DNA from: an uncultured Eubacterium sp.
GTDB lineage: Bacteria; Bacillota; Clostridia; Peptostreptococcales; Anaerovoracaceae
Direction: 5' to 3'
Assembly: GCA_902495595.1 (NCBI GenBank)
Contig: CABUXV010000012.1
Coordinates: 1 to 51,792 of the forward strand
Length of the DNA stretch: 51,792 bases
A program made the position numbers and the translations under genes. The notes under the pieces are model-generated. The model worked only from the letters and a program-made list of their open reading frames with translations, was not told the origin of the DNA and made no database searches. Below are positions 8,035-17,161 of the stretch, one piece after another; the stretch's first letter is position 1, and each line of letters starts with the position of its first letter.

Positions 8035-8910
8035 ATGGAATTAAGACAAGTTGGTAATAAAACTTATTATATAGAACATGATACTAATATAGGTATATAC
8101 AATATTGAAGACAATAAAATATGTTTGATAGATACGGGCTCGGCTGGTGATGGAGAGAAAATAGACGAGATAATAACGAATAATGGCTGGGAACTTAAAT
8201 ATATACTGAATACACATACGCATATAGACCATATAGGCGGTAATAAATATTTGATAGAAAAATACGGTGTTCCTGCATACTGTACTGATTATGATATGGC
8301 TTTCGCTCATTATCCGGAACTTGAAGTTGCATATATGAACGGAGGATATCCCGTGAGAAAGCTGAGAACAGTATTTGAACATCCGGGCAAAATAGGATTT
8401 AAATCTATTGAGGGTGTAGAATTAAAGGGCATAAAATATATTTCTCTTCCCGGACATTCTTTCGGTATGATAGGGTTTAAGACTGATGATGATGTATGGT
8501 TTTTAGGGGATTCATATTTAAGCAGAGAGTATATAAGCAAATTCCATTTTGGCTTCATATATAACATAGGAGCTTATATCGAAACTTTGGAAAGACTGAA
8601 ATCCTTAAAAGGAAAGATGTTTATCCCTTCTCATGGTGAGGCGGAAGGCGATATTACAGAGACAATAGATGTAAATATAGACAATATTAACTGGATGTTG
8701 GACTTGATAAAGGACATATGCAGTGAATATGCGGGTATTGATAGTATACTGCAGCAAATGTATACACGTCTTAATATACGTGCAAGAGTGACACAGCAGG
8801 TACTGCTTTCGTCCACAGCAAAAGGATATCTTACGTATCTTGAGGATACAGGAAAAATAGATTGTAAATTTATTGATAATATTATGAAATGGAAAACTAA
8901 TTGTTTTTAA
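8035..8910 (+). CDS. Metallo-beta-lactamase-fold hydrolase (glyoxalase II-like)
   Basis: The 291-residue protein carries the full metal-binding set of the superfamily: THTHIDH (about 62-68, H-x-H-x-D-H), a later histidine in LPGHSFG, an aspartate in FLGDS and a final histidine in PSHGE. This fits a binuclear zinc or iron hydrolase of the glyoxalase II / thioesterase-like branch. A helical C-terminal extension of roughly 75-80 residues follows the last motif. AGGAG lies 12 bases before ATG 8035, a little far. gapA begins 11 bases after the stop, so the two are probably co-transcribed. Substrate is unknown; the link to a glycolytic enzyme makes a carbonyl or thioester detoxification role possible but unproven. 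Confidence 0.8.
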   Translation: MELRQVGNKTYYIEHDTNIGIYNIEDNKICLIDTGSAGDGEKIDEIITNNGWELKYILNTHTHIDHIGGNKYLIEKYGVPAYCTDYDMAFAHYPELEVAYMNGGYPVRKLRTVFEHPGKIGFKSIEGVELKGIKYISLPGHSFGMIGFKTDDDVWFLGDSYLSREYISKFHFGFIYNIGAYIETLERLKSLKGKMFIPSHGEAEGDITETIDVNIDNINWMLDLIKDICSEYAGIDSILQQMYTRLNIRARVTQQVLLSSTAKGYLTYLEDTGKIDCKFIDNIMKWKTNCF

Positions 8911-8921
8911 GGAGGGTAATT

Positions 8922-9938
8922 ATGGCTACAAAAATTGCAATTAACGGATTTGGAAGGATTGGAAGATTGTCTTTTAGAAAAATGTTCGGGGACAGCCGTT
9001 TTGAAATAGTGGCAATCAACGATTTGACAACTACAGAAATGCTTGCATATCTTTTAAAATATGACAGCGTGCAGGGAACTTTTCCTCACGAAGTAAATCA
9101 TGATGATGAAAGTATAACTGTAGACGGCAAAAGAATAAGGGTATATAAGGAAGCTGACCCTAAGAATCTTCCGTGGGGAGAGATAGGCGTTGATATAGTT
9201 CTGGAATGTACAGGATTCTTTGCATCAAAGGATAAGTCTCAGGCGCATATAGATGCGGGAGCTAAGAAGGTAGTAATTTCAGCTCCGGCAGGAAATGACC
9301 TTCCTACTATAGTCTACGGAGTAAACGAAAATATTCTTACAAAGGAAGACAATATAGTATCTGCAGCATCATGTACAACCAACTGTTTAGCGCCTATGGC
9401 AAAAGCTCTTAATGATTACAGGGAAGTAAGAACAGGGTTTATGACTACTATACATGCTTATACCGGAGACCAGATGATTCTTGACGGTCCTCATAGAAAG
9501 AATGATTTCAGAAGAGCAAGAGCAGGAGCTATAAACATAGTGCCTAATACTACAGGAGCAGCTAAGGCAATAGGTCTTGTTATTCCTGAACTTGCAGGGA
9601 AATTAAGCGGTTCGGCTCAGAGAGTTCCTGTTCCTACAGGCTCGACCACTATATTGACAGCAGTTCTTAAGGATTCATCTGAAACGGTAACTTTGGAAGG
9701 TGTAAACAATGCGATGAAAGAAGCTGCAAATGAGTCTTTCGGTTACAATGAAGAAATGATTGTATCAAGCGATGTTATAGGCATGAGTTACGGTTCATTG
9801 TTTGATGCTACTCAGACTTTTGTCGAAAGAAGCGGAACAGGTGTATTCGAAGTACAGGTTGTTGCATGGTATGACAATGAAATGAGTTATGTATCTCAGA
9901 TGGTTAGGACAATAGGTCATTTAGCAAGCCTGATATAA
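8922..9938 (+). CDS. gapA: Glyceraldehyde-3-phosphate dehydrogenase, type I
   Basis: It catalyses the NAD-dependent oxidation and phosphorylation of glyceraldehyde 3-phosphate in glycolysis. The 338 residues have the normal length. The Rossmann motif INGFGRIGR is at the N-terminus, AIND suits NAD rather than NADP, and the catalytic cysteine is Cys151 in SCTTNCLAP. The start is ATG 8922, preceded by AAGGAGGG; the frame is open further upstream to TTG 8901, but that start overlaps the hydrolase and lacks a ribosome site. pgk and tpi are not next to it, unlike many Firmicutes gap operons. A terminator follows. Confidence 0.96.
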   Translation: MATKIAINGFGRIGRLSFRKMFGDSRFEIVAINDLTTTEMLAYLLKYDSVQGTFPHEVNHDDESITVDGKRIRVYKEADPKNLPWGEIGVDIVLECTGFFASKDKSQAHIDAGAKKVVISAPAGNDLPTIVYGVNENILTKEDNIVSAASCTTNCLAPMAKALNDYREVRTGFMTTIHAYTGDQMILDGPHRKNDFRRARAGAINIVPNTTGAAKAIGLVIPELAGKLSGSAQRVPVPTGSTTILTAVLKDSSETVTLEGVNNAMKEAANESFGYNEEMIVSSDVIGMSYGSLFDATQTFVERSGTGVFEVQVVAWYDNEMSYVSQMVRTIGHLASLI

Positions 9939-9996
9939 GCTTTGCTGATTAAATTTTTTATCAAAAAGTCTGTTATATTAATTATAAACTTAAAAA

Positions 9997-10030
9997 AACA
10001 ACTGCTCGCAAAGAGTGGTTGTTTTTTTTT
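9997..10030 (+). terminator. Intrinsic terminator after gapA
   Basis: An 11-bp stem (9997-10007 with 10013-10023, two G-T pairs) has the loop GCAAA and is followed by a long T-run. Confidence 0.88.
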
Positions 10031-10402
10031 AAAGAGAATTAAAACTCTCATCTATTCAATTGATTTTTATGCATTAGGAGGATTGACAAAAAGCGTGGCT
10101 TTATCGCATGTTTTGGATAAAAATCACTTGTTCGACGGGTTTGGAAAGGTTGGATTATCCAAAATATTTGATTTATAAGCTGTTTTAGTCAAAAATATGA
10201 GGAAAATATAAAATATCTGCAACTTTTTATCCAAATCATTGGTTTATACGATGTGTTTGGTTATTAGCAATTTTTTAGTTGGTGAGATTAGCAGGATTTT
10301 AACCAAAAGCATGTTATATGTTGAGGTTTTGGATAATTTAGCCTTTTTCATATTTGTTTTTATTATGGATGTTTGTTTTAGGAAAACATATCGCTGTATC
10401 GG
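10031..10402. other. Non-coding stretch with repeated TTGGATAA octamers
   Basis: No convincing gene is seen in these 370 bases. TTGGATAA occurs on the + strand at 10113-10120 and 10329-10336 and on the - strand at 10156-10163 and 10227-10234. TTGGATTATCCAA (10151-10163) is a 13-base palindrome. TTTGGTTA (10256-10263) pairs with TAACCAAA (10300-10307). The stretch could hold regulator sites or decayed sequence. Confidence 0.5.
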
Positions 10403-11071
10403 TTAAAGTTTACGATTCATGTATTCTTTCATTATATCGACAGAGGCGCTGCATCCCAGTCTGTCTGCTCCGGCGGCAATCATTTTTAGGGCGTCATCTA
10501 AAGTCCTTATGCCTCCTGATGCTTTGATTTTAACACGATTGCCCACTGTTTCTTTCATAAGTTTTACATGCTTTTGTGTGGCTCCTGCTGTACTGAAGCC
10601 GGTAGACGTTTTAACAAAGTCTGCGCTTGACTTTTCACATATTATGCAGGCATTTTTGATTTCTTCATCGGTAAGAAGACATGTTTCCAGTATTATTTTT
10701 ATTTGAGCATTCTGAGCATGACATACTTCGGAAAGGGCAGAAAGCTCTTCTTTTATGTATTCGTATTTGCCGTCTTTTAGAGCGCCTATATTTATGACCA
10801 TATCAATTTCCTGTGCTCCGTTTTTGAGAGAATCTTCAACTTCGGATAGTTTTGCTGAAGAAGACATAGCACCGAGAGGAAAGCCGGCAACAGAGGCAAC
10901 TTTCACATCTGTATCTCTAAGCTGTCTGTATGCAAAAGGTACATAATATCCATTTACGCAGACGGAAGCAAATCCGTAATCGGTGGCCTGCCTGCATATT
11001 TTTAATATATCCATTTGAGAAGCATCGGGCTTTAAAAGAGTATGATCAAATTTTTTGTTGAAATTATTCAT
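10403..11071 (-). CDS. deoC: Deoxyribose-phosphate aldolase
   Basis: DeoC cleaves 2-deoxyribose 5-phosphate to acetaldehyde and glyceraldehyde 3-phosphate in deoxynucleoside catabolism. The 222-residue class I aldolase shows FDHTLLKP near the N-terminus, Asp90 in EIDMV, the Schiff-base lysine Lys154 in VKTSTGF, and the second active-site lysine Lys183 in KASGGIRT. Length is normal. A moderate ribosome site, AAGGG, precedes the ATG. It stands alone, without deoA/deoB/deoD, and is divergent from metF. No clear terminator is visible downstream. Confidence 0.95.
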   Translation of the reverse strand: MNNFNKKFDHTLLKPDASQMDILKICRQATDYGFASVCVNGYYVPFAYRQLRDTDVKVASVAGFPLGAMSSSAKLSEVEDSLKNGAQEIDMVINIGALKDGKYEYIKEELSALSEVCHAQNAQIKIILETCLLTDEEIKNACIICEKSSADFVKTSTGFSTAGATQKHVKLMKETVGNRVKIKASGGIRTLDDALKMIAAGADRLGCSASVDIMKEYMNRKL

Positions 11072-11147
11072 AAATTTATTTCCCTTCGAGTAATTTTTAA
11101 TTTAATTAAATTATAACAAAGAGCCGGGCGATATACCAGCAGATTAG

Positions 11148-11176
11148 TTGCAATCACTTGTTTAAAAGAGTATAAT
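11148..11176 (+). promoter_or_regulatory. Candidate promoter of the metF-metH operon
   Basis: TTGCAA (11148-11153), 17 bases, TATAAT (11171-11176). The leader is only about 30-35 bases, so there is no room for a SAM or B12 riboswitch between this promoter and metF. Confidence 0.65.
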
Positions 11177-11215
11177 ATAAAGCTAAATAAAGTTAATAAC
11201 AGTGGAGATGATAAA

Positions 11216-12082
11216 ATGAAGATACCTGAATTATACGATAAAAAGAAACCTGTTTTTTCACTGGAGATATTTCCTCCCAAGAAAAAGTCTAATATTGATT
11301 CTATCTACAATACAGTAGAACAGCTAAGCGTATGCAATCCTGACTTTATAAGTGTTACATACGGAGCAGGAGGCAACATGGCAGATAATTCTACATGTGA
11401 AATAGCTTATAATATAAAGAAGAAATACGGGATTGAGACTGCTGCTCATTTGACCTGTGTCAACTCTACCAAAGCAGATGTGGAGGAAATGATAGGCAGA
11501 CTTGCCGATGCCGATATAGAAAATGTACTTGCTTTAAGAGGAGATATTGCAGATGAGGGTAATATAAAGAAAGAATTCAAGCATGCTAATGAACTTGCAA
11601 TAGAAGTACAGAGAAAATGCAATGATAATCTTGAGATTTTAGGTGCGTGCTATCCTGAGGGGCATTACGAAAGCAAGTCACTGGATGAAGACATACAAAA
11701 CTTGAAATATAAAATAGGGGCCGGTGTGAAAGTTCTCATAACTCAGTTATTTTTTGATAATCAGCTGTTTTATGAGTTTATAGGCAAAGCGCGTCTGATG
11801 GGAATAACAGTTCCTGTTTCCGCAGGCATAATGCCTATAGTAAATTCAAGGCAGATAGAAAGAACCGTAGCTCTCAGCGGAGCAAGTCTTCCTCACGAAT
11901 TTACGAAAATGATAGGGCTGTATGAGCACGATGCAGAAGGCTTGTTTGAAGCTGGTATTGAATATGCCGTAAATCAGATTAGAGATTTAATAGTAAACGG
12001 CGCAGATGGAATTCACCTTTATACCATGAACAATCCGAAGGTAGCTTTAAAAGTATATGATAATATAAAGGACCTTTTATAA
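11216..12082 (+). CDS. metF: Methylenetetrahydrofolate reductase
   Basis: MetF reduces 5,10-methylene-THF to 5-methyl-THF, the methyl donor for methionine synthase. The 288-residue TIM barrel begins with FSLEIFPPKK, whose glutamate is the family's catalytic acid, followed by ISVTYGAGG and later the FAD-site region around LALRGD. Length is normal. GGAG precedes ATG 11216. It is the first gene of a tight operon with the MetH activation protein (2-base gap) and metH, so the supply and use of methyl-THF are co-expressed. In anaerobes the same reaction can also belong to the Wood-Ljungdahl branch, but no acs/cdh genes are nearby. Confidence 0.95.
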   Translation: MKIPELYDKKKPVFSLEIFPPKKKSNIDSIYNTVEQLSVCNPDFISVTYGAGGNMADNSTCEIAYNIKKKYGIETAAHLTCVNSTKADVEEMIGRLADADIENVLALRGDIADEGNIKKEFKHANELAIEVQRKCNDNLEILGACYPEGHYESKSLDEDIQNLKYKIGAGVKVLITQLFFDNQLFYEFIGKARLMGITVPVSAGIMPIVNSRQIERTVALSGASLPHEFTKMIGLYEHDAEGLFEAGIEYAVNQIRDLIVNGADGIHLYTMNNPKVALKVYDNIKDLL

Positions 12083-12084
12083 TT

Positions 12085-12726
12085 ATGAATATAGAGATAA
12101 AGAAACCTATTGACAGGAGTATATGGCTAAGAGCTATGAATATGTCTGAAGAAGCAGATGATATTCTTAAAGGGAGAATGGAAGAAGCAGAGAAAATGCT
12201 TTTACTGTCGGCAAGACCTAAAGCAATTTACAGAATAATGGAGAAGAAAGATATTAAAACTTCGGGAAATTCTGTTATAAAACATCTTGAAGGATGTGAA
12301 AAAGTTGCTGTTATGGGTGCTACTCTTGGCTCTGGTGTAGATGAGCTCATAAGGAAAACGCAGATAAAGGATATGGCTATGGCAGTTATTATGGATTGCG
12401 GCGCGTCTGTACTTATCGAGTATGTGTGCGACGAGTTCTCCAAATATATTGATGATAATGTTGATGGTTATACAACATCGAGATTCAGCCCCGGGTATGG
12501 TGATTTTCCCATCGAATGTCAAAAGGACGTAGTAAGGTATATAGACGGGCAAAGAAAAATCGGTCTTAATGTTACATCAAACAGTTTGATGATACCAAGA
12601 AAATCGGTTACGGCTTTGATAGGTATTTCTGACAGGCCGGTTAAAGGAAAATTAGCAACTTGCAGCGAATGTGTTTTAAAGGAAAAATGTGCAATTAGGA
12701 AAGAAGGAAAATTCTGTGGCGATTGA
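12085..12726 (+). CDS. Methionine synthase activation-domain protein (stand-alone)
   Basis: The 213-residue protein resembles the C-terminal reactivation domain of MetH, which binds S-adenosylmethionine and remethylates the inactive cob(II)alamin form. The motif RFSPGYGDFP (about 137-146) corresponds to the R-x-x-PGY SAM-binding motif of that domain. The C-terminus carries four cysteines (CSECVLKEKC...C), unlike the E. coli domain. The following metH lacks this domain, so the two chains together make a complete enzyme. No clear ribosome site is present, and translation is probably coupled to metF, which ends two bases earlier. Confidence 0.85.
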   Translation: MNIEIKKPIDRSIWLRAMNMSEEADDILKGRMEEAEKMLLLSARPKAIYRIMEKKDIKTSGNSVIKHLEGCEKVAVMGATLGSGVDELIRKTQIKDMAMAVIMDCGASVLIEYVCDEFSKYIDDNVDGYTTSRFSPGYGDFPIECQKDVVRYIDGQRKIGLNVTSNSLMIPRKSVTALIGISDRPVKGKLATCSECVLKEKCAIRKEGKFCGD

Positions 12727-15154
12727 TTTTGGCAATAAAATATATGTTTTAGATGGTGCTATGGGAACGATGCTCCAAAGTGCGGGAATGGCTCCCAATG
12801 AGACGACAACTCAGTTTGGGTACAAGCATCCGGAAATATTGACTGATATACATTCCCAGTATATAAAAGCCGGTTCGGATATAATATATGCATCTACTTT
12901 CGGGATAAACAGATTTAAAATAAATGAAATAGAAGGAAACCTGGACGACGGCGTTAAATCGGCCATGGCCGCTGCTCAAACAGCCCGGGATAATGAAAAT
13001 AAAGATGTTAAGATTGCTCTGGGGATTGGTCCGCTTGGTGAACTTTTAGAGCCCATGGGAACGCTGGCTTTTGAAGATGCTTATGAGGCTTTCAGCGAGA
13101 TTGTAATTGCAGGCAGAGATTATGCGGATATTGCAGTAATCGAGACTATGACTGATTTATATGAGGTTAAGGCCGCGGTGCTTGCCGTAAAAGAAAATTC
13201 CGATTTGCCTGTTATAGTTTCGATGACTTTTGAAGAAAATATGAGAACTTTTACAGGTGTCAGCCTTGAATCCATGGCACTGACCCTTGAGGGACTTGGC
13301 GTGGATGCAATGGGAATCAACTGTTCTCTTGGTCCTGCTGAGATTTTTCCTATGGCTAAAGAATTGAGAAAACTTACTGATTTGCCTGTATTTGCAAAAC
13401 CAAATGCAGGGCTTCCCAATCCTGAATCGGGAGAATATGATATTACCTGTTCTCAATTTGTCGATAATATGGAATCTTATCTTGCAGAGGGAATTAACAT
13501 GATAGGAGGATGCTGCGGAACAAATCCGGATTATATAAGAGGTCTGAGAAATGCGGCAGATAAATTCATGGCATCAAATGATATTTGCAGTTTTAAAAAG
13601 GTCTGCGGCAAAGAAGATGGTGATTGCCGTGTACTTAGAGTATGCAGTGGAAATACTGTCGTTAAAGTAGACCATGTAACTGTCATAGGGGAGAGAATAA
13701 ATCCTACGGGGAAAAAACGATTAAAGCAGGCATTGCTTGATGAAGACTTTGACTATATTCTTTCTCAGGCAGTAGAACAGATAGATGCGGGAGCTGAAAT
13801 ACTTGATGTAAATGTAGGGGTTCCGTCGCTTGACGATGTAAAAATGCTTCCGTTAGTTATAAAAAAGCTGCAGTCTATAACAGGTCTTCCGCTTCAAATA
13901 GATTCATCCAATCCAAAAGCTGTTGAAGCGGCGCTTAGAGTATATAACGGAAAGGCAATAGTTAATTCGGTAAATGGAGAAATCAGTTCGATTGAGGCTA
14001 TTTTGCCTCTTGTAAAAAAATATGGAGCAGCTGTAGTAGGACTTACTCTTGATGAAAACGGAATTCCCGATAAAGCAGAAAAAAGGTTCGCTATAGCAGA
14101 AAATATTCTCAAGAAGGCTTTGGAATACGGCATAAAGAAAGAGGATGTTATAATAGACTGTTTGACTCTTACGGCTTCGGCTCAGCAAAAAGAAGTGAAT
14201 GAGACCTTAAAAGCCGTGAAGATGGTTAAAGACAAGCTGGGGCTTAAAACAGCTCTGGGTGTATCAAATATAAGTTTTGGATTGCCTTTAAGACCTGTAA
14301 TAAACAGAACATTTTTAACTATGGCGATGGAATGTGGTTTGGATTTGCCGATAATAAATCCTAACAGTGAAGATATGATGGCATCAATATATGCTTTTCA
14401 TGTTTTAAAAAATTATGATGAAAATGCGGCTGCATTTATAGAGCGTTACAGCGATATGTCTTTGGAAACTTCCGCGATTTCACATAAAAAAGATGGAAAA
14501 AACACCAAAACTACAGAAAAAGACAGTGTTTCCCATGATATATTTTATTGTGTAGAAAAAGGAATGAAAGGCGAGACCGTTGCAGCGGTAGAAGAGATTT
14601 TAAAAAATCATGACGAAATGACTGTGGTAAATAAATATTTAATACCTGCTCTTGATAAAGTTGGGCAGGGATTTGAAAAAGGCACTATATTTTTGCCCCA
14701 GATGCTGCAGGCAGCTACAGCAGCTCAGGCAGGCTTTGACGTTGTGAAGAACTGCCTTGCGGAAAGTGACAGGCAGACGGTTTCAATAGGACAGGTGGTT
14801 ATAGCTACTGTAAAAGGAGATATACATGATATAGGCAAGAACATTGTCAAAGTAATTATGGAGAACTATGGTTTTGATATTATTGATTTAGGCAGAGATG
14901 TTCCGCCGGAAAAAATAGTTGAAACAGTAAAAGAAAAGAATATAAAACTGGTAGGACTAAGCGCTCTTATGACAACTACTTTAAAGAGCATGGAGGAGAC
15001 CATAAGAGCTGTTAAAAGTGCGGCTCCTGATTGCAGGATAATGGTAGGAGGCGCTGTACTTACAGAGGATTATGCCGAGAAAATCGGCGCTGATTTTTAT
15101 TGTAAGGATGCCATGAAATCGGTGGAAGCTGCTCAGGAGGTATTTAATGGGTAG
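12716..15154 (+). CDS. metH: Cobalamin-dependent methionine synthase (without activation domain)
   Basis: MetH moves the methyl group from 5-methyl-THF to homocysteine through cobalamin. Domains: homocysteine-binding barrel with zinc cysteines in GINCSLGP (about 203) and GGCCGT (about 266-267); pterin barrel starting VIGERINPTG; helical cap; and a B12-binding Rossmann domain with DIHDIG, whose histidine (about 704) is the lower cobalt ligand. The chain ends after the B12 domain, about 812 residues against roughly 1230 for E. coli MetH. The missing activation domain is the preceding gene. Start choice: GTG 12716 has AAGAAGGA at a proper distance, whereas the longer ORF start GTG 12689 does not. 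It overlaps its neighbours by 11 and 8 bases. Confidence 0.93.
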   Translation: MAIDFGNKIYVLDGAMGTMLQSAGMAPNETTTQFGYKHPEILTDIHSQYIKAGSDIIYASTFGINRFKINEIEGNLDDGVKSAMAAAQTARDNENKDVKIALGIGPLGELLEPMGTLAFEDAYEAFSEIVIAGRDYADIAVIETMTDLYEVKAAVLAVKENSDLPVIVSMTFEENMRTFTGVSLESMALTLEGLGVDAMGINCSLGPAEIFPMAKELRKLTDLPVFAKPNAGLPNPESGEYDITCSQFVDNMESYLAEGINMIGGCCGTNPDYIRGLRNAADKFMASNDICSFKKVCGKEDGDCRVLRVCSGNTVVKVDHVTVIGERINPTGKKRLKQALLDEDFDYILSQAVEQIDAGAEILDVNVGVPSLDDVKMLPLVIKKLQSITGLPLQIDSSNPKAVEAALRVYNGKAIVNSVNGEISSIEAILPLVKKYGAAVVGLTLDENGIPDKAEKRFAIAENILKKALEYGIKKEDVIIDCLTLTASAQQKEVNETLKAVKMVKDKLGLKTALGVSNISFGLPLRPVINRTFLTMAMECGLDLPIINPNSEDMMASIYAFHVLKNYDENAAAFIERYSDMSLETSAISHKKDGKNTKTTEKDSVSHDIFYCVEKGMKGETVAAVEEILKNHDEMTVVNKYLIPALDKVGQGFEKGTIFLPQMLQAATAAQAGFDVVKNCLAESDRQTVSIGQVVIATVKGDIHDIGKNIVKVIMENYGFDIIDLGRDVPPEKIVETVKEKNIKLVGLSALMTTTLKSMEETIRAVKSAAPDCRIMVGGAVLTEDYAEKIGADFYCKDAMKSVEAAQEVFNG

Positions 15155-15593
15155 ATTTGGCATGTGGTTTTCGAACTTCATGAGGGGAAGATACGGAAAT
15201 GATGACTTGAATCGTCGTCTTATGATTTTAGCATTGGTATTTATAATTATAAATATTATTTTGCGATGGTATATTTTAAATTTTATAACTGTCATATTGC
15301 TGATTTATATTTACTGCCGTATGTTTTCTAGAAATATTAATGCAAGATATATGGAAAACCAAAGATATTTAAAGTTTGAAAATAACTTTAAGGGAAAATT
15401 CAGAGGAAATAGAAAGTCAAGTGCAAGCGGAGCAGGAAACAGCGGCGGCTTTGGCTTTGCATCCGGCAAAGATAAAAACAATAAAATATTGAGATGTCCG
15501 GGATGCGGTGAAAAACTTCGAGTTCCCAAGAATGCGGGAAAGATAAATATACATTGTCCTCATTGCGGTACGAGTTTTGTTAAGAAAGTTTAA
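15147..15593 (+). CDS. Small membrane protein with C-terminal zinc ribbon
   Basis: The 148-residue protein has two adjacent hydrophobic helices (about 25-57), a basic Gly/Ser-rich linker and a C-terminal zinc ribbon, CPGCGEKLRVP...CPHCG (about 117-142). Both ends are likely cytoplasmic. AGGAGG lies inside the end of metH, and ATG 15147 overlaps the metH stop by 8 bases, so it belongs to the methionine operon by position. The ribbon resembles the MJ0042/FmdB-like ribbons common in Clostridia. I know of no established function. Confidence 0.8.
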   Translation: MGRFGMWFSNFMRGRYGNDDLNRRLMILALVFIIINIILRWYILNFITVILLIYIYCRMFSRNINARYMENQRYLKFENNFKGKFRGNRKSSASGAGNSGGFGFASGKDKNNKILRCPGCGEKLRVPKNAGKINIHCPHCGTSFVKKV

Positions 15594-15751
15594 TAATTTT
15601 ACATGGTATATTAAGGTTGGATATTTTATTTTAGGGAATTTTTGAAAAAATTTTTTATATTTTTCCAATTCCCTTGAAAAGTAGCCATTCCAAGTGTAAA
15701 ATGCTATTTAGAGTAGTATATTTTTTAACAAAATATTTTGGGAGAGAAAAA

Positions 15752-16243
15752 ATGGGGAAAAACATCAAACTAATAATTTTAAGTTTATTGCTATGTGTCT
15801 TCTCTTTTGCGATGTTAAGCGGATGCGGGGAGGACAAGTCGGGGTCAACCATAAATGAACCGGAAATTACAGGTGAATATCTGGCTGAGGAGTATTCACA
15901 GCAGCTGTTAAATGATGGTGCGGAAACTGTTTTGGGATTGGTAACTATTGAAAAACAGGGCGAAGATTCGTATAAAGTTAATATCGCTGAACGGGAAGTT
16001 GTACCTAGTTCAAAATATGATGAAGGCTATTATCTGGCTGATAACAATATAAATAAGACCGTAGATTTTGGTTTTGATGCGCGTATTGCATGTATACATG
16101 ACGGAAAGCTGGAAGTTGAAACTCCTGATGAATTTATTAAAAATCATGGGGAAGATAATCAGCAGCTGTACACTGTTTATTTAATGGGTGAATCGGCAGA
16201 ACTTCTGCTTGCTACGGATCCGAAAGATGTACAGGCGGAGTAA
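15752..16243 (+). CDS. Putative lipoprotein
   Basis: The 163-residue product starts with a lipoprotein signal: MGKNIK, a hydrophobic stretch, and the lipobox LSGC with the cysteine at about residue 26. The mature part is acidic and mostly beta-like, with no family I recognise. Start choice: ATG 15752 has GGGAGAG six to ten bases upstream and places the signal peptide at the N-terminus; the frame is open to 15674, but that adds 26 residues in front of the signal. It has its own terminator. lgt, which would lipidate it, follows about 120 bases later, probably as a separate unit. Confidence 0.8.
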   Translation: MGKNIKLIILSLLLCVFSFAMLSGCGEDKSGSTINEPEITGEYLAEEYSQQLLNDGAETVLGLVTIEKQGEDSYKVNIAEREVVPSSKYDEGYYLADNNINKTVDFGFDARIACIHDGKLEVETPDEFIKNHGEDNQQLYTVYLMGESAELLLATDPKDVQAE

Positions 16244-16269
16244 ACCTGAGCCTCAATATTATTTAATAG

Positions 16270-16302
16270 AAAAAAGATGTGGCGTAAGTCCCATCTTTTT
16301 TA
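16270..16302 (+). terminator. Intrinsic terminator after the lipoprotein gene
   Basis: AAAAAGATG-T-GG pairs with CC-CATCTTTTT around a seven-base loop, with one bulged T. The right arm runs into a T-tract. Confidence 0.75.
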
Positions 16303-16364
16303 GTATAATAAAAAAGTGATTTTAAGATAAACTATACATATTATGAAAACAGAGAGGAGAAATA

Positions 16365-17135
16365 ATGCCTCAGCCTAATCCTATAGCCTTTACAATTTTT
16401 AATATAGATATAATGTGGTATGGCGTGCTTATAACTGCGGGTATAGCTATAGCTGCTGCCATATGCTGCGCAAGAGCGCCAAAGCATGAGCTTACATCTG
16501 ACAGGATTTTAAATTTTATTATAATCTGCGTTCCGGCGGCAATAATAGGCGCAAGATTTTATTATGTGCTGTTTAACTGGAATATGTATGCAGGAGATAT
16601 AGTGAGAATGCTGAATATACGTCTAGGTGGGCTCGCTATTCACGGAGGTTTAATTTTCGGTATAGGCGCAGCTCTGATTTTGTGTATTATATGGAAGATA
16701 AAGCCGTTGAATATACTTGATTTAGCAGCACCATGCATAGCTCTGGCTCAATCAATAGGAAGATGGGGAAATTATTTTAATTCGGAGGCTCACGGAGGCC
16801 CGTCGGATTTGCCTTGGGCAGTGATGATAGATGGACAGACATATCATCCTACTTTTTTATATGAATCTATATGGTGTTTTTTATTATTCTTGTTTTTGAT
16901 ATATGTGGATAACAGGCGAAGATTTCAGGGACAGGTAATTCTGCTTTACGGAATTCTGTATTCACTGGAGAGATTTTTTGTGGAAGGTCTCAGAACGGAC
17001 AGCTTGATGATAGGAGCGCTTCGGCAGGCACAGGTTATAAGCATTGTTATAATCGCAGTTTGTATTATCGGATATATAGTCCTGTATAAAAGGTATAAGA
17101 GACGACAGGAAAAAAACAATTTTGACAGAGTTTGA
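16365..17135 (+). CDS. lgt: Prolipoprotein diacylglyceryl transferase
   Basis: Lgt attaches diacylglycerol from phosphatidylglycerol to the lipobox cysteine of prelipoproteins at the cytoplasmic membrane. The 256-residue, roughly seven-helix protein has the HGGLIFG motif (essential His region) and the family signature GRWGNYFNSEAHG. Length is normal. GAGAGGAG precedes ATG 16365. It is followed 26 bases later by ychF, which has its own ribosome site, so co-transcription is likely. Confidence 0.95.
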   Translation: MPQPNPIAFTIFNIDIMWYGVLITAGIAIAAAICCARAPKHELTSDRILNFIIICVPAAIIGARFYYVLFNWNMYAGDIVRMLNIRLGGLAIHGGLIFGIGAALILCIIWKIKPLNILDLAAPCIALAQSIGRWGNYFNSEAHGGPSDLPWAVMIDGQTYHPTFLYESIWCFLLFLFLIYVDNRRRFQGQVILLYGILYSLERFFVEGLRTDSLMIGALRQAQVISIVIIAVCIIGYIVLYKRYKRRQEKNNFDRV

Positions 17136-17161
17136 TTTTATTAATATAAGGAGATTAAATT

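Noticed and set aside
9942..10178. 78-codon ORF after gapA
   Set aside because: It spans the gapA terminator hairpin, has no ribosome site at its start, and its codon use is not coding-like.
11072..11215. SAM or cobalamin riboswitch before metF
   Set aside because: The likely promoter leaves only about 30-35 leader bases and no conserved riboswitch core was seen.
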